Shown piece after piece: positions 10,913-21,125 of a stretch of DNA of 50,629 nt; the first letter of the stretch is position 1; each line of letters starts with the position of its first letter. This DNA is from Gryganskiella cystojenkinii (taxonomy: Eukaryota > Mortierellomycota > Mortierellomycetes > Mortierellales > Mortierellaceae). The notes beneath the pieces are model-generated. The model worked only from the letters and a program-made list of their open reading frames with translations. It made no database searches and was not told the origin of the DNA. Location of the stretch: contig JAAAIG010000196.1 in assembly GCA_015852425.1 (NCBI GenBank), positions 322 to 50,950 of the forward strand, given 5' to 3'. The position numbers were made by a program, and so were the translations under genes.

Positions 10913-12587
10913 TCAAACTCGAATGGCCACCGTCCCTCTCTCGTCACAATTCACGACATGTTCGACCAACAGCTGCCGAAACCTCTGGCGCGCGTCGAAA
11001 TCAGAGTGAAAGGAACCCCTAATAGACTTTAACCGTGGCCAGTGCTTGACCATCCACAACAGATCTGTCTCCCGAAACGACACATCCAATTAACACGGGA
11101 CCAAAGTCTCCAACTTGGTTAACCCTTTTAATCTATCAAGACCACCCTCTCTTTCACCCTCACCCGATCCAAATCTCAGAAACGTGACTTGTCCGTTCAA
11201 CAGTGGGTCTTGCAGCTCTTGCTTCCTAACACCGATCTTGCTCACATCCAAATGTCGCAGGAACTTGAACGTCAAGAGTCGATCAAAGATCATAGTTTGG
11301 GCAGAGGACCTTTGGTCCGTTCTCAGATCGATACCAATCCTCCAAACAAGAAGACCCTGACAGGACCAAGGTCGAGGATCTTTCAGGATATCAGTCTCTT
11401 GGATACAAGGAGCCCCGATCGACTCGAAGTTCTGTAACGTACATAACAGATCTTGGATCGTCTGGCCTGTCACCAAGACTGAGGAACGGACATCCAAAAC
11501 ACGGATTGATGCCCGGTGTGAGGGCACAGAGGGAAGGAGACGAGGAGGACGAGGAGGACCATCAACAACTGAACTGGGCAAAGACGACGAAGACGGATCC
11601 CTGGTCAAAACCCTCCAAGAATCCTCTCCAAACCAATCACTCGAAAGCACCTGTTTTTTCTACAGGCGCGACTGACATCCTGGCGTCCAAGAACGGGGTC
11701 AGTCCGTCGGTGCGACCCTCATCGACTAGTAATGTCAAATCGACGAATCTCGGAGAGTGTCGCACCTACTCGAGCAGACCCTGCCAGAGGTTGTGCTTCG
11801 TACCATAGGGATGGCAGGGTTCCCAGCGAAACGTCTTCAAGTTTGGACACAATTTCAAGAACAAGAGTTGATCTACCATAAAATCGAGACCCCGAATTCT
11901 TTTCAGATGTGAGCCGCTTGAGCGTCGGACTGCTGGGGAGGTGGAGAATCCTATCCGATGACGATGACGATGCCGATGAAGAAAAAAAATTGTCTGTCAC
12001 AGATTCTCATCGGTTGTTACCATCTCCATCGTCAATCTCTATTTGAGGGTAGACATTGTCAAGCCACTACGAGGTCAATCGTACCCAGAGGTTGGTCCAG
12101 TAGTTTGACCAGTCCTTCAGCAAGACAAAAGCTCCGTACGCAACAGGGACTTCAAGACAGTGCAGCCGATCGCAACATGCCAAAACGCGCTGTTTTCGAC
12201 AAAATCATAATCGTTATTGTAATCATGTCAAAGGATAGAGACTGGAGAGTAGTTCCATGACACGAATTGCGTGCTGTCTTTGAAATCCAAGACGGCGAGT
12301 TCCTTGAGGTTCGGACAGGTTAGGTTACGAAGATAGGACTTGTTCTGGCTGTGACAGACCAGGGATTGAATCGAGTTTGAGTGTCCTTGAAGGTGTGCGG
12401 CTGCGAGGGTTCGTTCTTCAATGTCATTTGATTCAACGAGGGAAAGGCTCTGCCAAAGAGTGGGTACAAATGAGTTTCTCCAGTCCTTGGAGATACGCGA
12501 GCAGATAGTGCGTTGGTGCTGGGTCAAGAACAGGGCAAGATAATGTCTAATCTCAGGAAGATCAAGGACATGCATTGAAGTTGACAT
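10913..12587 (-). pseudogene. decayed F-box/leucine-rich-repeat protein
   Basis: The 5' end (12587) encodes an F-box: LDLPEIRHYLALFL followed by the ISKDWRNSF signature, very like the intact gene at 47166-49283 (LDLPEIKENLAQYL, ARDWRDSF). The frame is broken by an in-frame TGA at 12228-12230, after which coding-like sequence continues in the same frame (HDYNNDYDF, FWHVAIGC). It then shifts near 12115-12125 into KDWSNYWTNLW and hits TAG at 12067-12069. Further LRR-like pieces occupy 12000-11719 and 11650-11090, the latter holding DILKDPRPWSC, which matches DIRGDPRPWVC of the intact copy. The last piece (LLWMVKHWPRL, counterpart of MEWMAVHWPRL) is in another frame and ends at 10913. Several stops and shifts over 1.7 kb, without splice sites that would remove them, make a pseudogene far likelier than a multi-exon gene. 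Confidence 0.8.
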
Positions 12588-13966
12588 CTCGAATTGTTGA
12601 TGGAGAAGAGAATGACAACACGAGAATTTTGGACTGAATGAGTGCACTCCACCCCTTTTTCAGGGCAAGGAAATCTTTGGAGGCCGCAACATGCACCGCC
12701 GAAACTTTGCTTCACTCTTTCATTATTGTGCAAGTTCAATATTTTTTTTCCCCTGTTCTGTGGCGTTTGATCATCGATGCGTATTTAAACGCGGATGACA
12801 ATTACGGTATACCAAGAACCTGACCGACTCGACATGTTCGGTTGGTGCGACTGACTTGCCTGCTTCGACAGGCTCGACCGCCTTGTTCTCGTTTGTCATC
12901 ATCGTCGACTCATTTATTCCGCTGTTACACGTCTCAACGGCGACGCTTTCTTCCTTGTTCAGATTGGCAGCTACTCTGCACAGTCCTCGCCTTCGTCCGT
13001 GATGCCGTCACTAGGAGTGATAGGAACGTTGGCCAGAACATATATCACTTCTCTTTCCTCGTCCTTCTTTTCTTTCTTCTTCTTCCTCGTTAGGTACCCA
13101 AGTGTTGAACAGAATCAATCGCTTCAATCTCTCACCTAGGCTAAAGCATATCTCATCCAACTCGTCAAGCAGAGCAGCCCCTCTATGAACATCCAACGTC
13201 AGAGCCAGTAAAGAATTGATCAACAATTCTAAATCCTTCTTTGATAAGGCAAAACGCTGGTTCATTCTCACAACATCCTTTGTAGCCGAAGTTTTTATCC
13301 GTATATGAAGAGAACTTGGCGCCTTAAGAAGGCTGGCAAGGGCTGTAATTGAGGCGTTTTTTTCTGCCGAAACTGGACGAGGAGTCCGTGAATCGGAGGG
13401 TCTCGGACATGTTGGAAGTTTGGTTCAGAGAAAGATGGAAAAACGACGGATAAAGTCGCCATTGACCTTTTTATTGAGAAAAGGAGTAAAGTTCTCATGA
13501 CAGATTTCGGGACGCGGACCGAACACGCCGAAACTGTGCTTCGTAAGGAATAATGGAATAAAGGAACTTGGAGTTGGATGTCGAGCAAATCGATGAAGAT
13601 ATAAAGGGTCTGGATGCATTGCGGATGAAATATTGAAAGGGACAAGTATGAAGGGCGTGGATGGGAGGAAGAAAGTGTAAAAAAACGTCTCTCGGGTTAT
13701 AATAGCTCCATAAAAAATAATTGACATTTGACTTTTGATGAATATTATTTTTTTTTTATGCGAAAGATGGTCAGGACAGTGGTAAACTGGACTATGTTAC
13801 AGGTGGGAGAAATGGTCGAATAATTTTCTCACTTCTCGATGTAAATAGAATATGGGGATTATATGAAAGTGCGTGAGAGGGGTCAAGTGAAATGTGAACT
13901 ATGCGATATAAAGTTGATAAAATGGATTGGGGAAGGAAAGGAATATATACATGATAGTCCATGAAT
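12588..13966. other. intergenic region, one doubtful short ORF
   Basis: Lies between the F-box pseudogene and the MFS gene. A minus-strand frame at 13271-13011 starts MRMNQRFALSKKD and is helical and charged for about 60 residues before running into low-complexity sequence. It has no known motif, no convincing partner exon and weak start context, so it may be a relic. I saw nothing else coding. Confidence 0.35.
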
Positions 13967-15730
13967 TTACTTCTTGGCCTTGGAGCGTCCACCAAAGCAT
14001 GCGGTGACGAACATCTGGTCCAAATCCTTCAAGTAGTTCATCTCATTGATCTCGTCCTCGGGCTCACCCTTCTCCCTTCGCTGTCTCTGAAGTTCAGCTT
14101 CACGAGCAAACATCTCGGCATCCTGTTGCTCCAATCTCGGGGTCACCATGCGAACATACACACTCATAAGCGCAACGATCAAGTGAGCAATACCCATTAA
14201 GACAAAGGGAGCACCACGCATCCAGACATCAAAGAGGTAACCGCCCAACTTGACCATGATCATGATCGAGATGGAACCACAGAAACTGAAGACACCGGCG
14301 ACACTGCCACGGTACTTGGGGTTGACATAGGTACCGTTGACGAGCGTCATTCCAGCGACGATCATGCCGATCTGACCAATGCCGACCAGAGCAACGAAAG
14401 CATGGTTCGACTTGTCAGCAGGCGGAGCCTTTGTGAAAGCAAAAGGCAGGGAACCGATCGCACCGACAAAGCCGGCAAAGGCCAAGACGGATGACCTGTT
14501 CAAACGTTCACAGGCATAGCCATAGAAGGGCGCGAATGCAAGGGAGATACCCTGAGCCATTCCGGTAAGCAAGTGGGTATCAGCGGCGGCAACACTGCAA
14601 GACATTTTGTTTCTGCACCAGCCCATGTCCATGTAATGCTTGATAACCCAAAGCGACATATAGGAGGTGAACAAAACAGTATCGGCTCTGGCCTAAAAGA
14701 GTAGTTTTGAATGGAAAAAAAAATTAAGGACATTGGAAACATATATAAAAGATGGAAGCTTCTTTTTTTCTTTTTTTTATCTTACCACAAAACTGGAGAC
14801 ATAAGCCAAGGCGATACGGGGATCACGGCCAGCAAGGATTCCGTACTTGAGCATGACAAAGGGGCTGGCGACTTTGATAGGCTTGACCAATACATCATCT
14901 TCAGGCTTGCGGATACCAACACAACGCCTTAAGGATCGCATTATCGCACCTTCGGGCACGTTAGTATTCGGCATGGTGAAGGCGAAGATCACACCAAGGG
15001 CAATAGCACAACCACCGACAATAATCAGGGCCAACTTGATACCCTCGACCTCGCTCTTAACCATGACACCCAGGTTATAAGGAACTGTGATCAGAACCAG
15101 ACCGGAGACCAGACCACCGAAGCCGGCAAACATACCGACAATGGCACTGACACGACCACGTTCCTTTTGACCACCAGCGACATCACCGAGGGTACCGGTC
15201 ATCATACAGGTACAGGCAGCTGAACCGACAGAGAACAACAAACGGCAGAGCAACAGGGAAGGGTAAACGTTCTTGACTGTTGAGTAAAGCATAAGACCTG
15301 CACCCAGGCAGAAGAAACCCATACTGTAGACTGGGCGACGACCGATCCGATCCGAGAGAATACCCCAGAACAACGTCGCAGGCAAGGCAAGGATCTCATC
15401 GTACAGGGCCAAATTACCCGTCAAGTTACCCTCGTCCTGACTGATACCCAAGAGAACTGTGAGGACAAAGGGCTGAACGATGGCCAGATAGGCAACCATG
15501 CAGATGGTACCGAAACAGGCAATCAGATAGGAGATCAAGTTCAGGTAACCAATGTCCTTGTTGACGACAAAAATCCAGAAGAGACGGCGTTGTTCGGGAC
15601 CGATCAGAGTGCGGGAATCGTTTGAAAAAGTCTGTTCAAGGTCAGCTCCATTGGCCTCATCGTCAGGCGAGGAGGAGAAGCTGTTGTCCTTGGCCATGTC
15701 AGGAAAATGAGTCTCAATCTCTTGTTTCAT
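13967..15730 (-). CDS. major facilitator superfamily (MFS) transporter
   Basis: Proton-coupled or facilitative small-molecule transporter of a cell membrane; substrate unknown. Two exons, 15730-14786 and 14692-13967, joined by a 93-base GT-AG intron in phase 0, give 556 residues. The first about 60 residues are hydrophilic and cytosolic. Twelve hydrophobic segments follow in a 6+6 layout. The MFS motif A, GILSDRIGRR (residues 123-132), lies between TM2 and TM3. A 60-residue cytosolic loop separates the halves and a basic tail ends in SKAKK. I chose ATG 15730 because upstream in-frame codons read like a C/T-rich leader; Met12 is an alternative. The upstream region (16048, 16088) carries two perfect ATCTGATAA iron-GATA-type sites, shared with the divergent secreted-protein gene. 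With 12 rather than 14 TMs it is not a classic Arn/Sit siderophore importer, but iron-chelate transport is a testable guess. Confidence 0.88.
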
Positions 15731-16047
15731 AATGTTATTACGGTTGGTAGTATGGGTGTATAGGTGAGGGAAGAGGTGGGTATTGCGGGTGGATGAAGAT
15801 GGGGTGCAGGGAAAGGAAAGGGAAGAAAAAAGGATTGAAGGATGGACGATATGGAGGAACAAGAGTCAACAACCAACAGTAAACGGGGGAGGAGGAGAAG
15901 GGGAAGAGGGACGAGAGTGGCGAGACTGTGGAGAGAGAGGGTCGAGCGGGAGAAAAAAAAGAAAAAGAGAAAAAAAACAAAAATGAAGGAGATAAAATAG
16001 AGAGGGGACAAACAGAGGGGCGATAACTGATCATTCTCTGGAAAAAA

Positions 16048-16096
16048 ATCTGATAAGAGAACTATACCTGTTGCGGGTCTTTTTTTTTATCAGATC
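16048..16096. promoter_or_regulatory. pair of iron-GATA-type sites upstream of MFS gene
   Basis: ATCTGATAA at 16048-16056 (plus) and TTATCAGAT at 16087-16095, its reverse complement, 30 bases apart. They sit about 320-365 bases upstream of the MFS start codon. ATCWGATAA is the reported target of fungal iron-responsive GATA repressors (Urbs1, Sre/SreA, Fep1 family). Confidence 0.55.
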
Positions 16097-17438
16097 CAAC
16101 CCGGGTCTGCCTACTTTTTTTTCTGTGTGCGGTTGTCAAAGTTAACCGTTTGTGCCTTTGTGCTATATTCGATTTCTTGGTCCGCTGGTTTCGATGGAAC
16201 ATCCCTCTAGCACAACGAGGAGATTGAAAAGAGAAGTGATGGTATAACAAGAGAATGAGGTTCTTTGCAACAAGACCATACGAAAAAAAAACTCTTGAAG
16301 ACATACAGGCTGAAACCACGCGAGACCCCAAAGGCACAGATCGGCCCTTCTTGCATATTTTGTTCGCCAGTGTGTGAGTAGAGGAAGTAAAAAAACGAGT
16401 CTCTATCTCTCACACACTCCGCTTAATACATCGTGCCATACTTCCTTCATTGGCATAAAGGGAAAACCTCCTCGTCCTCTACCCCTCACATTGGTGACTT
16501 GGTACAGTACATGTAGTCTGCAGGTCAGACCATAAGCTCCTCAAGTATCACGGATCAATAAACGGGTGGATGCGGGTTTGGCGTTGGCTGAAGGAGAGAA
16601 AAAAAAAGATGGCCCACGGCTCTCAACAAAAGAGTTTGTTTCTCCTCCTTAAATCTGGATTCTCTTGGGCGTATTTTTTTTTGTTCGCCCAGCTAAAGGA
16701 GAAGGACAGACGTTTCTCAACTCTGTTTGCTCGCACATGGGCTATGACTGACAAGTATCCAAGGTTGATCCACTATTTACCCGAGAGTGAATGGCGTCCA
16801 AATGTTCAAGGAAGACTCCAAAAAGGGGGAAGGCGAGTTCAATCTTGAACGTTTTTTATAATCACCTCTCGCTTCCGTCTTCATCTCGTTTCGCTGTCAA
16901 AGCGATGCGTGTGAAGAATAACAAGATGATGTGGAAAGCCAACGCCATCTGTCTTTGCTGATCTTCAACTTATGTGTCACTTTGCTTTCTCCCCAGCTCC
17001 ACTTTTTTTTTTTTGCAGGTTGTCTCCAGTTTCTTGGACAGGATGATGTCCAAGCCACTCATCTGAGGAGGATGGATGATCCCTCCTCTCTCCTGAGACG
17101 CTGATTAATATGAAAAAGATGTAAGTTTTTAGCCGTCTCCTCTTCTCTGCAGGGTTAGCTTCTTTTGTGCAATGCGAAGAAAAAAGCGTGGGCAAAAAAG
17201 AGAGGCAAAAAATACCAACTTGAAGTCAAGAATAACGCGCGCCAAAAGCGGTGCTTCAAAAATGTCAGCAGATGTGCACTTGCATGAGCGCAGACAATAG
17301 AGAGAAATAACCAAGAGACACACGAAACCCAGGCAAAGAGCCAACGAAAACAAGGTTTTGTTGTTCCCGGGGATTGAAAAGTCCATTGTTTATTTCCTTC
17401 GATCTGATTAGAGAAAAGGGGGTCAGTGAACTTTGTCT

Positions 17439-17447
17439 TTATCAGAT
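17439..17447 (-). promoter_or_regulatory. iron-GATA-type site
   Basis: TTATCAGAT, the reverse complement of ATCTGATAA, in the middle of the divergent region. A near match, GATCTGATTA, lies 38 bases upstream at 17401. Confidence 0.45.
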
Positions 17448-17893
17448 GGAATTCTTTTCTTTTTTAAAAAATGGAGCTTGGCTGAACTTTCATTCTTCTG
17501 CCTCTTTTTCACGAGCAGGCCCCATCTAGAAAACTTGTTTGTCTTTTGTTTTGAAGAGAAAAAAGTCAGTCCACTATTCCCAGCTCAAGATGACGAAAGC
17601 AGTTCTGGAACCGCGAAAAAAAAAATATGAAAAGGCCGCTAAAGAGACACCGTACGAGCATGAACAATAGACAGAGAGACATTTTTTTGGTCTTAAAAGT
17701 CAGCCCCCTTTTTGCTCTGAAGAGATCAACAAACCATTATGATGACTTCCATCGGGCCGATGCGGTCGAGGTTTTTCTTTTGTTTGCCTTTCCTGGATTT
17801 CTTTCCGTTACTGTGCAAACTTCGAGTTTTTTTTTCTCGTGTGTTGACCCGGGACATTCCAAAGAACAGCTTTCATTCATCCAGTGGTCTGGG

Positions 17894-17989
17894 ATCTGAT
17901 AACCTCATCCAACAGCCGAACCCGTCAGGTACACACACAGACACAAACGCACGCTATCAGATCCATGAACGGGATGTGAATTATCAGAT
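17894..17989. promoter_or_regulatory. cluster of three iron-GATA-type sites upstream of the secreted-protein gene
   Basis: ATCTGATAA at 17894-17902, CTATCAGAT at 17954-17962 (one base off) and TTATCAGAT at 17981-17989. They end 115 bases before the start codon and just before the TATA-like box, a typical place for proximal promoter elements. Confidence 0.55.
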
Positions 17990-17995
17990 TTCCCA

Positions 17996-18000
17996 TATAA
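17996..18000 (+). promoter_or_regulatory. TATA-like box of the secreted-protein gene
   Basis: CCATATAAAG context 105 bases before the ATG, followed by a poly(T)/CT tract, which is common in strong fungal promoters. Confidence 0.5.
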
Positions 18001-18104
18001 AGCTTCCTGAATCATTCCCTCTTTTTTTTTTTTTTTTTTTTCTTCCTCTTCATATATCATCACCCCACTCCATTTTCCCACACTCTCCCCATATATATCA
18101 CACC

Positions 18105-18658
18105 ATGCGTTTCTCCACCATTGCCATCGTCGCCTCCGTAATCGCTGCCGTCAGCGCTGTCGAATACCCTTTCAAAGATAACGGCCCCTGCGTCCAGAAG
18201 TGCTTAGATGTAAGGGGACAAATCATTCATCCCCGCTGTCTTCAAGCAAAATCGAACTTTCCTCAATATTGACCTTTCCCGTCCTTTCTCTCCTAATTTC
18301 TATTTTTTAGGATATCGGAAAGCAGGTGTACCCGGACTTCACCTCAGACCCCAACAACCCCCACTTTATGGAGTCCCTCAGTTTTGCTCACGAGAAGGGT
18401 ACGCCCAAGTACACAAACTACATGGCCAAGACCGGTATGTGCTATTCGAATTGCCCCAGACCTGAGCTCGATCTCTACATTGCCCAGTTCCAACCCAAGA
18501 CCGACTGGTACCTTGCCCAAAAGAACGGTGGCGTTGCCCCCACCAACACCACTTCTGGCTCTGGCCCTAAGCCCACTAACGCGGCCGTTGGTGTCTCTGC
18601 CTCCGGTGCCTTCGTTGGCGCTGCTGCCCTTGTTGGTGTCGTCGCTGCCCTCCTTTAG
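18105..18658 (+). CDS. small secreted, probably GPI-anchored four-cysteine protein
   Basis: Two exons, 18105-18209 and 18311-18658, give 150 residues. The N-terminus is a textbook signal peptide (MRFSTIAIVASVIAAVSA, cleavage predicted before VEYPF). The mature part has four cysteines in two pairs, CVQKC and CYSNC, which could form two disulfides. A Ser/Thr/Gly/Pro-rich spacer with an NTTSG glycosylation-type motif follows. The last 20-odd residues are small and hydrophobic, ending in ALL with no charged tail, as expected for a GPI attachment signal. It therefore probably ends up on the outer plasma membrane or cell wall. I do not recognise the family; it has too few cysteines for CFEM. It is divergent from the MFS transporter, and three ATCTGATA(A/G) sites lie in its proximal promoter. 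Function is not assigned. Confidence 0.85.
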
Positions 18659-19639
18659 AGAAAAGAGTTTGAAGTCCTCCCTCCCCTCCCACACTCTCTT
18701 ATTGCATCTATCTCAACCACCTGTAACTAGCATCATAATATTCCTAATACATAAAAAACTTCATAATTATATATTATCTTTCATGCATACTGAAAGAAAC
18801 GTAGGATGGCTTTCAAAACGTGGTTCTGCAGTGTTTGGTAGCACAGCGTCGACCGATCACTTTCTACATCATTCTCTGGGGTTTTGAGACAGAAGTAAAC
18901 GAAGAAGGAAAAATTCAATTGCGAGAATTGAATCCGACAACCCTCGGCCGCGAGGCTACTGTCTTCCCGTGCCTACCCTTGAGAACTTGGGGACAACGTG
19001 GGTTTTTGACAAGTTTTGCGTGTGAACCAGATGGCTACGGAGACCGATGCATTCGAAAGCGCAAAATACTCACGCGTCCTTTTGGTCGCTGATCGTTGCT
19101 GATCGTCTTCTTTATCTGTTCTCGTTGATCACGTTTTCCGGTTGATCTCACCTCCTCTCCTCCCTGCCCTCTTCCATCCTTTCTTTCTCTCCACCCAACA
19201 GAAACATTCGCTTCTCATTCCTTGGAAATCTTTCCAGTCCAACCTCTAGCCTTGTGGTCGTCCACAGCCTCAGATCCTTCATAGAATAGGTACCTTCACC
19301 CTCGACTCTACCGTGCTTCACATTCAATGTTACCCTCCTTCACCCTTATTCTAACAAAGCCCGGTCACTCGAGTGAGAAGCTTTAAGCCTCTATTCTTTT
19401 CCCTCTTCTTTCAGACTGTAACTGCTATAACCTATATGCCTTCTGTCGATGCCACACGTTTCTCCTTACCTCTGTGTCAAGGGTACTCACCCAACGTTTT
19501 TCTACAATCTCACACTTCCTTCTTTAAGCGTCCGTTCGGATTTCTTGTTGCCTCAAAGGTAGCTCTTTGAACAGCCTATGCACGTTCTATTAATTTAAAT
19601 ACAACAGAGTCCGACTGTCGGTAACTTTACTTTAAAAGC
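18659..19639. other. intergenic region
   Basis: 3' flank of the secreted-protein gene, then C/T-rich sequence (19140-19400). I find no ORF with a motif or splice structure. An A/T-rich stretch near 18755-18780 could hold the poly(A) site. Confidence 0.4.
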
Positions 19640-20603
19640 CTACCGGACGCGTCTCTGATGAGGACGCCACCGACCAGGAGACCCTTGAGCAGAAGTCCAC
19701 CGTCCAGGAGACCCTTGAACAGAATTCCACCGTCTGGGCACTTGTCACAAACTTGGGTGAATACAGAGGGTCATCGTCCCGTGCGGATCGGTACACTGTC
19801 AAGCATGGCCCTTGCCAAGCAGTGCTGGCATTCGATCAGCAAGTTATCAAAGGTCGCGAAGCTGACACGGGTAAAGGTCTAGTACCCACGCGTTCCATCC
19901 CAGAACAAATCCAAGAACTCTATAAGCAGCTTGAATGCGCACCAGACCAACGGTCCGATTTGGGGAAGCAATCTCGCACTGCCTTTGAAAAGATCCATCA
20001 GGCGACCAAGGAAGCGGAGGATGTCTTCAAGACCGCGACCGTGTTCAGCGACCTTCGAGATGAGGTTACTTAAAGCGAAGTGGAGTCGATCTATTCAAGT
20101 CGAGGTCAAGATGAGGAAAGCAAGGAGGAGTCGAGCTATTCACGTCAAGACTAGGATTAAATCAAGACCAGGAGAGTGAAGTTGAGTCAAGAGCGGCAAG
20201 AACAAGGGATGACGACGGTACGGCCCCAGAAGTGTTACGGCGCTGGTGTGGTCGATTCCTATCTAGGATTGGCACCGGCCAGCTTTGCGGACAAGAACAA
20301 GAACTTATATCAAACAAGTCAGGGCTTCGCGGATATCATAGCCGATCCATTTACTTCGAGTATCGAGGATTACGGATGAGGAAGTATCTGAAACATATGT
20401 TGTTCAAAGACCATAGAATGGGGAAAAGCTGTAGGAACCACGGCTGTGAGCAAACGTGCCAAGCTTGAGACCCCCGGCACCCGTGCGGCGGCCACGAACG
20501 CAGCAATAGTGATTTCAACAGTTTTTACCAGGACATGTCCCTAGTAATAGACGTGGAGGAGATCTTCAAGACTGCGGACAAGCGAATGCTGGACACGTAC
20601 TAA
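19640..20603 (+). pseudogene. decayed protein-coding relic, unknown family
   Basis: Coding-like sequence changes frame and is interrupted by stops. From about 19640 a plus frame reads ...TDQETLEQKSTVQETLEQNSTV (a short tandem duplication), then EQIQELYKQLE and ATKEAEDVFKTATV, to a TAA at 20071-20073. The same frame continues with SEVESIYSSRGQDEESKEE to further stops near 20150. A second frame then carries RTRDDDGT and YLKHMLFKDHRMGKS. A third ends with FNSFYQDMSLVIDVEEIFKTADKRMLDTY (20 or fewer residues certain in any one block) and TAA at 20601-20603. The motif E(D/E)(V/I)FKTA occurs in two of the pieces, so the ancestor may have had internal repeats. I do not recognise the family. Confidence 0.5.
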
Positions 20604-21125
20604 AGAATGATGACGCTAACCGTCATGGAACGAATAGGGAGAGCAAAATACTTCTTGTAAAAAGGGTCTCGGAGAATAGTGACGAACGAGCATGAAAGGC
20701 TACTTGGGACAGGGCCTGGCTTCGCTGAGGCAAGTCGGTTGTCATCACTACGAGACCGCGGATTAGCGAACCAAAGTTGCACGGGCCGCCATAGGCGGGT
20801 TGTGCAGTGAAAAGAATTTTATTTTTTCTGTTATTAATAAGTTATTATACATCTAATATTTAACAGATAATGAACCCACACTGGAGAGGGACTTTTGGCG
20901 GGATGTTTTCGGGTGTTCAGTGGCAGGTGGTCGCGGGTTGTGAAAAAGAGTACAGGAGGAAACCGCCCTTGAGCGCCGATCAGTTACGGTTGCAGTCAAC
21001 ATAAAATAAACTCCATGCCCGCGGGGGACCTTTCAATTATTTGTTTTGGGAAAGAGCATGCTTTGCATCAGTCCTACGTCTATGAAATTACTCTCTCATC
21101 ATCGTAACCGTCGCTACTTATCCTC
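20604..21125. other. intergenic region
   Basis: Possible further relic sequence to about 20700, then A/T-rich DNA (20816-20870) and the 3' flank of the SMYD gene. No gene supported. Confidence 0.4.

Larger units (their letters stand above)
15731..18104. other. divergent 2.4-kb regulatory region between MFS and secreted-protein genes
   Basis: No supported gene. Just upstream of the MFS start there is a purine-rich (gene strand C/T) leader, 15770-15990. Six ATCTGATA motifs are dispersed at 16048-16095 and 17440-17989. The right edge has a TATA-like box (17996) and a run of 20 T (18022-18041) immediately before the secreted-protein start. Confidence 0.6.

Noticed and set aside
13967..15730. Classification of the MFS protein as an Arn/Sit siderophore importer
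   Set aside because: Only 12 membrane segments and 556 residues; Arn/Sit proteins have 14. The iron link rests on promoter motifs alone.
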